Source: Sphingobacteriia bacterium RIFOXYC2_FULL_35_18
GTDB lineage: Bacteria > Bacteroidota > Bacteroidia > Chitinophagales > Chitinophagaceae
Assembly: GCA_001829005.1 (NCBI GenBank)
Contig: MIAG01000009.1
Coordinates: forward strand, 215,534 to 279,533
Direction: 5' to 3'
Length of the DNA: 64,000 bases
Position numbers and translations under genes: made by a program. The notes under the pieces were generated by a model. The model made no database searches and was not told the DNA's origin. It was given only the letters and a program-made list of their open reading frames with translations. This document shows, piece by piece, positions 26,547 through 34,519 of this stretch (within the stretch, counting starts at the first letter, position 1; each line of letters opens with the position of its first letter).

Positions 26547-28402
26547 TAAAGCGAGTTATATTTTTTTGTTTTAGTGTTACTCTGATTTGCTTTTTTTGTT
26601 ATAATAATTTAAAAAAAGCAAATACTCAATACAATTTAGAGTCAAAGCTAATAGAGCCGAAATCTACTATTAAAATTGGTAATGTAATCTTTTACGATTT
26701 CGGCACTTCATATTTCGGGAAAATCATTCTTAAAGCTAATGTATCACAGCCTGATTCAATAATTATTAGATTTGGTGAACAATTAAATAAGGCAGGCTTT
26801 GTTAATCAAAAGCCTCCACAATTTGTGAGGTATCAATCAAGAAAAATATACCTATACCCTAATAAAATTTATTACGAAATTTCCTCAGATCCACCATTTC
26901 TATCTAATACAAAACATCCTTCAGTAAAATTAAATGATAGTGTTGGTATAGTGATGCCGTTTAGATATTGTGAAATTGAAGCTAATCGAGATATTAGAGT
27001 TGAAGTTTTTCAAAAGGCTTATTTTGCGAATATTAATGATACTATAAGTTCTTTCAATTCTTCAGATTCAAGTTTAAACAGAATATGGAGCTTATGTAAG
27101 CATACAATTAAGGCAACAAGCTTTGCAGGTGTTTATATTGATGGTGAAAGGGAGAGAATTGCTTATGAAGGTGATACATACATTAATATGTTAAGTCATC
27201 TTTCTACAGATACAACATTTGATATTGCTAAAAATACTTTAATTCGATTAATCAATAATCCAAATTGGCCCACTGAGTGGAACTTATTAGTTCCAGAACT
27301 TTTTTATCAATATACAATGTATAGTGGGGATAAAGATATACTTCAAAAGTATTATTGGAATTTAAAAAAGAAAACATTAATCGATTTAGAAAATAATGAT
27401 TATTTAATTTCCACTACTGAAAGAAAAATTCCAATAATACTTCAATTTGAACTTGGGTTTAGAAATTATAAAAACTTTATTAAACAAATTATTGGTTACA
27501 AGAGACCACTTTTTTATAATCTTCGGGACATTGTAGATTGGCCACCAAAATCAAAAGAGTTTGATTCTATCAAACGAAAAGTTGTTCAAATTGAAGGAGA
27601 AAATGATAATTACGATTTTCGTAATTATAATACTGTTGTTAATGCATATCACTATAACAGTATTTTAGTCATGTCCAAAATAGCAAAAATTTTGGGATAT
27701 CAAAAAGATGAAATATTTTTCACAAAAAGAGCATATGACATTAAAGTGAAATTTAATAAAGCCTTTTTTAATAATTCTAAAAAAATATATTTTGATGGAA
27801 TTGGGTCACAACATTATTCACTTCATGCAAACATGTACCCTCTTAAATTTGGACTTGTAGATCCCAAGAACAAATCATATGTCATTAATTTTATTAAGAA
27901 AAAGGGAATGGTTTGTAGTGTTTATGGTGCTCAGTTTTTATTAGATGCTCTTTTTGAGAATCAAGAAATTGATTATGCATTTACATTGCTGAATAAAAAA
28001 AATACAAAAAGAGGTTGGTTAAATATGATTGATTCTGGAGCATCAATGACGTTTGAGTCTTGGGATGTGATATATAATCCTAGTATGGATTTATCTCATG
28101 CTTGGGGTACTGCACCATTAAATACTATTGTAAGAAATATTTGGGGTATTAAGCCAACAAGCCCAGGCTTCAAATCTCTTGTAATTTCGCCAAAATTTGG
28201 TAGGTTGGCTTACTCGGAAATTAAAGTCCCTACATTGAACGGGACCATTATTGGAAGTTTTAAAATTTTAGGTAATAAAGAAAATGTCATAACTTTAAAT
28301 GTACCAAAAGAAATAAATGCTACCCTCAATTTGACAAGTCGAGGTAAACCTCTTTTTTATCACCTTCATTCAGGTATTAATTCTATTAAATTTTACAATT
28401 AG
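26543..28402 (+). CDS. exported GH78 alpha-L-rhamnosidase-like protein, apparent CTG start
   Basis: The frame is open well upstream of the first GTG (26825), and the extra region is clearly coding. It gives a hydrophobic leader (IKRVIFFCFSVTLICFFC) and the GH78 N-terminal block VIFYDFGTSYFGKIILKA followed by RFGEQLN. No ATG, GTG or TTG exists in this part. The likeliest start is CTG at 26543, sharing CTGA with the upstream stop like a normal ATGA overlap. This makes 619 residues. The catalytic domain shows YIDGERERIAYEGDTYIN, WPTEWNLLVPEL and DLSHAWGTAPL. It probably trims or remodels a rhamnose-containing chain outside the cytosol; the substrate is inferred only. Confidence 0.78.
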   Translation: MIKRVIFFCFSVTLICFFCYNNLKKANTQYNLESKLIEPKSTIKIGNVIFYDFGTSYFGKIILKANVSQPDSIIIRFGEQLNKAGFVNQKPPQFVRYQSRKIYLYPNKIYYEISSDPPFLSNTKHPSVKLNDSVGIVMPFRYCEIEANRDIRVEVFQKAYFANINDTISSFNSSDSSLNRIWSLCKHTIKATSFAGVYIDGERERIAYEGDTYINMLSHLSTDTTFDIAKNTLIRLINNPNWPTEWNLLVPELFYQYTMYSGDKDILQKYYWNLKKKTLIDLENNDYLISTTERKIPIILQFELGFRNYKNFIKQIIGYKRPLFYNLRDIVDWPPKSKEFDSIKRKVVQIEGENDNYDFRNYNTVVNAYHYNSILVMSKIAKILGYQKDEIFFTKRAYDIKVKFNKAFFNNSKKIYFDGIGSQHYSLHANMYPLKFGLVDPKNKSYVINFIKKKGMVCSVYGAQFLLDALFENQEIDYAFTLLNKKNTKRGWLNMIDSGASMTFESWDVIYNPSMDLSHAWGTAPLNTIVRNIWGIKPTSPGFKSLVISPKFGRLAYSEIKVPTLNGTIIGSFKILGNKENVITLNVPKEINATLNLTSRGKPLFYHLHSGINSIKFYN

Positions 28403-28403
28403 T

Positions 28404-30356
28404 ATGCTAAAGAAATACAGATTAAGAAGGATAAAAAATTTATCTATTTTGCCAAGGTGGATAATTTTCATTTTGGACATTTTAGTAAGTTCTTTCTGCT
28501 TTTTATTAGCTTATTTTATCAAAAATGAATTTGACTTAAATATCTTTAAGCAAAGTTATATTGGACAAAATTTATTGATATTATTAGCATTTAACACTTC
28601 ACTTTTTTCACTTTTTAAGGTATATGCAGGAATAATTCGATTTACGGGATTACAGGATACTTTTCGAATCTTTTTTGTCGTTTTTTTTGCCAATATAGGG
28701 TATTATCTATTAGACCTTTTCATTTTGCAATGGTATGGCTTCCACTTGATACAAGCTTCGGTTTTGGTGATTAATATGTTATTATCATTTGTTGCATTGA
28801 GTAGTTATCGTGTAATTATAAAGTATTTTTTCTCTTATATTACTACGATTAACGTCACTAAGAAAAGAGTCGCTATATTCGGTGCAGGTGATGTAGGTAT
28901 TTCTACCAAGAGAGCTCTAGAGCATGATATGACTGCTAATATTCAAATGGTACTGTTTATTGAAGACGACCAGCGTAAGGTTGGAAAAAACATCGATGGA
29001 ATTAAAATTTGCACTTCGGCACACTTAGAGATTTTATTAAAGCAATATTTAATTGATGAATTAATTATTGCTACAACCAAACTTCCTTCAAAACGTAAAA
29101 ATGAAATAGTTGATTTTTGTTTGGACAATAAAATTGAAGTTTTTACAGTACCTCCATTAAAAAATTGGATTAATGGTCAGTTAAGTACCAAACAATTACA
29201 AAATGTAAAGATTGAAGATTTGTTAGAAAGAGAGCAAATTAAGTTGTACAATGAAATACTATTCAAACAACTGAATAATAAAACGGTATTAGTTACCGGA
29301 GCAGCTGGTTCTATTGGTAGCGAAATTGTTCGACAGTTATTACAATATAAACCCAAAAACATTATATTGAATGATTGCGCAGAAACTCCTTTGCACGACC
29401 TTAAATTAGAATTAGAAGAAATTGGCTGCAATAATTTTATTTTGGCTTTAGGTGATGTGCGTAATGAACTATTTGTAGACAAAATCTTCCAAGTTTTCGA
29501 ACCTCAATTTGTGTATCATGCTGCGGCTTATAAGCATGTACCTATGATGGAAAACAGCCCTATTGAAGCCATTTGCACCAATGTTGGGGGGACTAAGTTG
29601 TTGGCTGACTTATCTATCAAATATGGAGTAGAGCGGTTTGTAATGATATCTACTGACAAAGCGGTGAATCCTACCAATGTTATGGGTGCTTCTAAAAGAA
29701 TTGCTGAAATGTATGTGCAGAGCCTTTACCAGCATCAGGAACTCCAATTTCAAAAAGATTTATCTACATCTAGAACTAAGTTTATTACTACCCGTTTTGG
29801 GAATGTATTGGGGTCGAATGGTTCAGTAATTCCACGCTTTAAAAAACAAATTGAAGCGGGAGGGCCAGTGACGGTGACTCATCCAGATATTACCCGTTAT
29901 TTTATGACTATTCCTGAAGCCTGTCAATTGGTATTAGAAGCAGGTTCTATGGGGAATGGTGGGGAAATTTTTGTATTTGATATGGGGCAACCTGTTAAGA
30001 TTGCTGACCTAGCAAGAAAAATGATAAGACTGTCAGGATTGGATCCGGATGAAGACATTAAGATTGAATATTCTGGGTTAAGGCCTGGTGAAAAACTTTA
30101 TGAAGAGTTACTGAATAATGCCGAAAATACGCTGAATACTTATCACGAAAAAATTCTGATCGCTAAAACTCGGACTATTGAATATGCTAGCTTGTCTGTT
30201 CAAATTGATGCCCTAATTGGCCCGGCAAAAAAACAAGAATCAGTCAATTCAATCGTAAAAGCCATGAAAGAATTGGTACCTGAATTCATTAGTAATAATT
30301 CAGAATTTGAACAACTAGATGCGCCTAAAGTAATCAATATGAATAAAGTTGGGTAA
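28404..30356 (+). CDS. PglF/WbpM/FlaA1-type UDP-GlcNAc 4,6-dehydratase (membrane form)
   Basis: 650 residues. Four N-terminal membrane helices (about 15-145) are followed by a CoA-binding-like Rossmann domain (VAIFGAGDVGISTKRAL, about 154-170) and the SDR dehydratase domain (VTGAAGSIGSEIVRQLL, about 296-312). The family block STDKAVNPTNVMGASKR replaces the usual YxxxK tyrosine with methionine. It converts UDP-GlcNAc to the 4-keto-6-deoxy sugar, feeding the PglE-like aminotransferase. It starts one base after the GH78 stop. It is less AT-rich than the genes before it, and likely part of the conserved backbone rather than the exchangeable cassette. Confidence 0.92.
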   Translation: MLKKYRLRRIKNLSILPRWIIFILDILVSSFCFLLAYFIKNEFDLNIFKQSYIGQNLLILLAFNTSLFSLFKVYAGIIRFTGLQDTFRIFFVVFFANIGYYLLDLFILQWYGFHLIQASVLVINMLLSFVALSSYRVIIKYFFSYITTINVTKKRVAIFGAGDVGISTKRALEHDMTANIQMVLFIEDDQRKVGKNIDGIKICTSAHLEILLKQYLIDELIIATTKLPSKRKNEIVDFCLDNKIEVFTVPPLKNWINGQLSTKQLQNVKIEDLLEREQIKLYNEILFKQLNNKTVLVTGAAGSIGSEIVRQLLQYKPKNIILNDCAETPLHDLKLELEEIGCNNFILALGDVRNELFVDKIFQVFEPQFVYHAAAYKHVPMMENSPIEAICTNVGGTKLLADLSIKYGVERFVMISTDKAVNPTNVMGASKRIAEMYVQSLYQHQELQFQKDLSTSRTKFITTRFGNVLGSNGSVIPRFKKQIEAGGPVTVTHPDITRYFMTIPEACQLVLEAGSMGNGGEIFVFDMGQPVKIADLARKMIRLSGLDPDEDIKIEYSGLRPGEKLYEELLNNAENTLNTYHEKILIAKTRTIEYASLSVQIDALIGPAKKQESVNSIVKAMKELVPEFISNNSEFEQLDAPKVINMNKVG

Positions 30357-30363
30357 TCCATTT

Positions 30364-31860
30364 ATGAAGCGCCCTTACAGATTTTTTTTGATTGTTTGTT
30401 CAATGTTTTTTTTGAACGATATACAAAGTCAGTCCTATACTTTAGAATCCATCAATCAAAATTACTCCCGTAATCTGCAATTGTTGGGTAATTACGATTC
30501 TACGGTATCGTTTACCAACCAATACAATAATATCCTAACTGTCGGAAAACCTAATTGGAAAAAGCCCACTATTTCTTTGTTGCCTGTTATTTTAACCCAA
30601 CAATTCAATAGTCATCACCCATTTGGTTGGAATGATGGAGTGATGATTCAGGCAAAAGGATATCAGGTTTTAGCAAGACCTGGGGTAAATATGCAATATG
30701 GTATTTTTGAAGCTCAAATTGCTCCTGAATTCGTTTTTGCTACGAATGGCAATTATGCCACTCCCCAATACGGTAATCCAAATAATAAATCTTATTCAAA
30801 ACTATTTCCCGGTCAATCATTTATTAAAGCCCAATACGGTGCTATTTCAGTAGGTGTCTCCACACAAAATCTCTGGTGGGGGCCTGGTATTCATAGTTCC
30901 TTATTAATGAGTAATAATGCACCTGGATTCTTCCATGCATTTATAGGAACACGCAAACCCATCAAAACACCTATCGGCAATATTGAATTTAACTTAATTG
31001 GTGCACGTTTAAATTCCAATTTAAGCATCGGTTACGAGAACAATCACTTACAACCTCGCAATATCAATAACGACTGGCGCTATTTAAATGCTTATGTTGT
31101 CAGTTGGCAACCCAAATGGATAGAGGGACTGTTTCTTGGGATGACTCGATCTTTACAACAATATGGAGAAGAATCATTGAATAGACCAGCTGGTTTTGTT
31201 AGTAAATACATACCCGTACTCGGTTTGGCAGTTCAAAAACAAAATAATTTTGGAGACGATACATTGGGTCGTGACCAATTGGCTTCTTTTTTTCTAAGAT
31301 GGTTATTACCCAAAGCCAACGCGGAATTTTATATTGAATACGGCAAGAACGATTATGGGGTAAATTTTAGGGATTATATCAATGGTCCTACCCATTCTTC
31401 TGCTTATACAGTTGGGTTTCGAAAATTAATTCCAAAATCATTAGAGAAGTATATTCAAGTAGAAACAGAATTGACCCAACTAAGCCAATCTCCCGATGCT
31501 TTGGTAAGGTCTGCAGGAAATTGGTATGTGCACGGTCAAGTTTTTCAAGGTTATTCTTATGAAAACCAAACCATGGGTGCGGGTGCAGGCTTCGGTGCCA
31601 ATTTGCAGACATTCTCAGCTACTTGGGTGAATGGCAATATTCGCAATGGGTTTCTAGTGCAAAGAATCGAAAGGGACCCAGAAAATAGGGTCAATAAATG
31701 GACCGACTTCAGCATCGGTTGGATGCCCCAATGGAGGTATAAAAATATGATTCTCGGGGCCAAAGTGCAGTTGATTCGTTCCAACAATTATAGTTGGGAA
31801 AAAGGAAACAATCCCTTCAACTTGCACAGTCGTTTAATGGTTCAATACAATTTTAAATAA
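30364..31860 (+). CDS. Wzi-like capsule assembly outer-membrane protein
   Basis: A predicted signal peptide (MKRPYRFFLIVCSMFFLNDIQSQS) precedes an all-beta protein with alternating aromatic strands, as in the Wzi 18-strand barrel that anchors or organises surface polysaccharide. The family-like block ISVGVSTQNLWWGPGIHSSLLMSNNAPGF is shared with the next gene. I choose ATG 30364 over a TTG five codons earlier because it gives a clean signal peptide; 498 residues. The stop is two bases before the next gene, a paralogue. Confidence 0.82.
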   Translation: MKRPYRFFLIVCSMFFLNDIQSQSYTLESINQNYSRNLQLLGNYDSTVSFTNQYNNILTVGKPNWKKPTISLLPVILTQQFNSHHPFGWNDGVMIQAKGYQVLARPGVNMQYGIFEAQIAPEFVFATNGNYATPQYGNPNNKSYSKLFPGQSFIKAQYGAISVGVSTQNLWWGPGIHSSLLMSNNAPGFFHAFIGTRKPIKTPIGNIEFNLIGARLNSNLSIGYENNHLQPRNINNDWRYLNAYVVSWQPKWIEGLFLGMTRSLQQYGEESLNRPAGFVSKYIPVLGLAVQKQNNFGDDTLGRDQLASFFLRWLLPKANAEFYIEYGKNDYGVNFRDYINGPTHSSAYTVGFRKLIPKSLEKYIQVETELTQLSQSPDALVRSAGNWYVHGQVFQGYSYENQTMGAGAGFGANLQTFSATWVNGNIRNGFLVQRIERDPENRVNKWTDFSIGWMPQWRYKNMILGAKVQLIRSNNYSWEKGNNPFNLHSRLMVQYNFK

Positions 31861-31862
31861 GC

Positions 31863-33446
31863 ATGCGTAAGACTCTTCAAACTGTGTTTTTTGTATTGGG
31901 CTTACTATTTGTGCAGTCCTTATTGCATGCACAATCCAGTTCTTTTTTGGGTGATGGTATGCAAGACATTGTTAGAAGAAACCAATTATTGGGTAGGGTA
32001 TCTCCACAAGCTGCTTTCATGATCAATGGTTTTGCGGAAGTGAATACTGCCATTGATAGTTTATATCCATTGAACAAGAAAAATAATAAACCCAAAATAA
32101 TACAATACCTACCCATACAAATCATCCAACAATTCAATAGTGGGTATCCGCAGGGTTTGAATGATGGGGCTATGATTGCTGCAAAGGGTATGCAACATTT
32201 GCTAGCATTGGGGATCAAAGGAAGCATAGGAAATTTTTCTTATCAGCTTAGACCAGAATTCGTATCGGCCTTGAATCCTAATTTTGAAACTTTTTCAACC
32301 GAACAATACCCTAAAATTTGGGAAAGCTATTATCGCTGGCTCAATAAAATAGATCAGCCCGAGCAAATGGGTAGAGGGGCATACAATAAAGTCTTTGCGG
32401 GTCAATCCTTTATTCAATACAACTTCAATAATATTGCAGTAGGCATTTCCAATGAAAATATTTGGTGGGGGCCGGGTAGATTCAATGCTTTGGTCATGAG
32501 CAATAATGCCCCTGGCTTTGCCCATATAAGTGTAAAAACCACCAGCCCCTTTCAAACGGCTATCGGTCGTTTTGAAACACAATTGATTGCAGGAAGTTTA
32601 AAAGCTTCGGGTATATTACCCCCCGATCGCAATCGTTTTGATAGTGTAGGAGCGCCGATATATCAACCCAAACCCACTCAATCTCGGTCCTTAGTGGGCT
32701 TGAATATCAGCTGGCAACCCAAGTGGACCAATGGTCTTTCTGTGGGCGTTACTGCCGTTTCTTATGGATACAATGGGGCAGCAGCTCCTTATAATAAGAA
32801 AGCCATCATTGGTTCTTTATTTGCCCGATACCTCATGCCTGCAGAAAATGCAGAACTCTATTTTGAATACGGTCGCAACGATAAAATACCCACTCCCTTT
32901 AACCTTGCTTTCGAAACTGGTTATCCAAGGGCTTATGTGGCTGGCTTCAGAAAATTATTTGCTACCCGTAAAAAACATTTTTGGGAATTTGCTGCGGAGT
33001 TTACCCAACTGCAATTGCCTACTGCCGAACTTACACAAACTACCAATAGTTGGTACACCAGCGTACATGTACCGCATGGTTATACCCATCAAGGTCAAGT
33101 CATTGGTGCAGGAATTGGACCGGGTAGCAATAGCCAAATCATGGACATTAGTTATGTAAATGGCATGAATAAAATTGGGGTAAAGTTTGAACGCATGGTT
33201 CACAACAACGACTTCTATTATTATACCTGGCAAGGCTTAGGTGAGTTTGCCCGGAGATGGGTAGACCTCTCTACTACCATTCATGCCAACTGGCAATTCA
33301 AGCAATTAATTTTGTCCGGGCAAATGGGGTTGATTCGTTCGCAAAACTACCAATGGAGAACCTTGGAAGCACCATTATTTTATTTTAGTAGGGGATACGA
33401 CCGTTTAAACTTCCATAGCAAGCTTTCCCTCATCTATCGCTTCTAA
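31863..33446 (+). CDS. Wzi-like capsule assembly outer-membrane protein (paralogue)
   Basis: 527 residues with signal peptide MRKTLQTVFFVLGLLFVQSLLHAQ. It shares with its neighbour the blocks QQFNSG(Y)PQGLNDGAMIAAKG, FAGQSFIQYNFNNIAVGIS and NIWWGPGRFNALVMSNNAPGF, so the pair arose by tandem duplication. It contains about 30 extra residues near 140-170 relative to the first copy. Its TAA is one base from the stop of the converging wzz gene, marking the junction between the two polysaccharide loci. Confidence 0.82.
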   Translation: MRKTLQTVFFVLGLLFVQSLLHAQSSSFLGDGMQDIVRRNQLLGRVSPQAAFMINGFAEVNTAIDSLYPLNKKNNKPKIIQYLPIQIIQQFNSGYPQGLNDGAMIAAKGMQHLLALGIKGSIGNFSYQLRPEFVSALNPNFETFSTEQYPKIWESYYRWLNKIDQPEQMGRGAYNKVFAGQSFIQYNFNNIAVGISNENIWWGPGRFNALVMSNNAPGFAHISVKTTSPFQTAIGRFETQLIAGSLKASGILPPDRNRFDSVGAPIYQPKPTQSRSLVGLNISWQPKWTNGLSVGVTAVSYGYNGAAAPYNKKAIIGSLFARYLMPAENAELYFEYGRNDKIPTPFNLAFETGYPRAYVAGFRKLFATRKKHFWEFAAEFTQLQLPTAELTQTTNSWYTSVHVPHGYTHQGQVIGAGIGPGSNSQIMDISYVNGMNKIGVKFERMVHNNDFYYYTWQGLGEFARRWVDLSTTIHANWQFKQLILSGQMGLIRSQNYQWRTLEAPLFYFSRGYDRLNFHSKLSLIYRF

Positions 33447-33447
33447 A

Positions 33448-34518
33448 CTATTTTCTTTTAGGTGCAATATTTAATAAATAAAGGATGCCTAAAAATCCTC
33501 CAATGGCAGCTCCCGCCATCAGTCCCATCCACCATTTCAATTTATTTTCTTTCAGAGGTAATTCAGGTTGATCCACTACTTGTACCGTAGGGGTTTCTTG
33601 TATTAAAACGGTTTTACTCGCTTCTAAATTCTTGGTTAATTCTCCAAAAACGGTAGACTGTACCAATTTATCCCTGGAGCTAATTTCTGCACTTACTTCT
33701 GGTGCAGTGAACGCGGGGTTTCCATCCAACAATTGTCTATTGGCATTCGCGGCTGTATAAGTTTTGATATTCAATATTCTTCCCAAACTATCTACCCGAT
33801 GTTGCAATCGGTCCACATTCCCCTTTAGTCTTTTCGTTTTAGTATCTACATAAAAATCGGTAGTCACTTTCAATAATCGCTCGCAGAGTTGTTGGCTCAC
33901 GGCTTCATTTCGAGTGGTAATTTCTAAAGCAAATATGCCCAGTTTTTTATCGGGCTTGGCTATTGATAATTCTTTCTCAATAATGCGCTTCATGATTACC
34001 TGCAACAAACTATCTTCTGTTCTACTGAATTTTCTGATGCCTACACCAAATTGAATTTGGGTTCCCACTTTACTGCTCTTCAACCATTTTTCTTTCCATT
34101 CATAAGTACTAGCATATATATCGGCCAATGAATATTTATTTGAACTATCTGATGCGCTAAGCAATGCTTTCTTTAATAAGCTCTTGCTCTTGAGCAATTC
34201 CAATACATTGTCTCCCTGTAACACCCCTGAACCCCCAGTTAATCCACCAATATCCATTCCCAATTGACCGGCTAATACCGATGCCAATCCTCCACCTGCA
34301 CTCTTACTGTCTTCTACTACAAATGTTAAGCGAGCCGTATAAGTAATGGGCTTATACCACGAATAACCCAAACCTGCTAATCCGCCAATGATTGCAATTA
34401 CCAAAATTAATTTCCATTGCCCCAACAAATAGGGAATCAATTTTTTCCAATTTTGCAGCATCACACCAAAGGAATAATTCGGTTCTTCTTCGTTGATGGC
34501 TTGTAGTTGATTGCTCAT
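33448..34518 (-). CDS. wzz: Wzz-family chain-length regulator (second copy)
   Basis: Two membrane helices (about 33-52 and 331-350) flank a periplasmic region. The Wzz block TYTARLTFVVEDSKSAGGGL is conserved with the copy at 1878. I prefer the ATG at 34518, two bases after the wza-like stop, over a GTG at 34536 inside that gene. This gives 356 residues, the same length as the first copy. It works with the SLBB exporter encoded just upstream on the same strand. Confidence 0.88.
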   Translation of the reverse strand: MSNQLQAINEEEPNYSFGVMLQNWKKLIPYLLGQWKLILVIAIIGGLAGLGYSWYKPITYTARLTFVVEDSKSAGGGLASVLAGQLGMDIGGLTGGSGVLQGDNVLELLKSKSLLKKALLSASDSSNKYSLADIYASTYEWKEKWLKSSKVGTQIQFGVGIRKFSRTEDSLLQVIMKRIIEKELSIAKPDKKLGIFALEITTRNEAVSQQLCERLLKVTTDFYVDTKTKRLKGNVDRLQHRVDSLGRILNIKTYTAANANRQLLDGNPAFTAPEVSAEISSRDKLVQSTVFGELTKNLEASKTVLIQETPTVQVVDQPELPLKENKLKWWMGLMAGAAIGGFLGILYLLNIAPKRK

Positions 34519-34519
34519 A

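Noticed and set aside
32731..33159. Long alternative frame inside the second Wzi-like gene
   Set aside because: No recognisable domain or start context; the main frame carries the signal peptide and conserved blocks.
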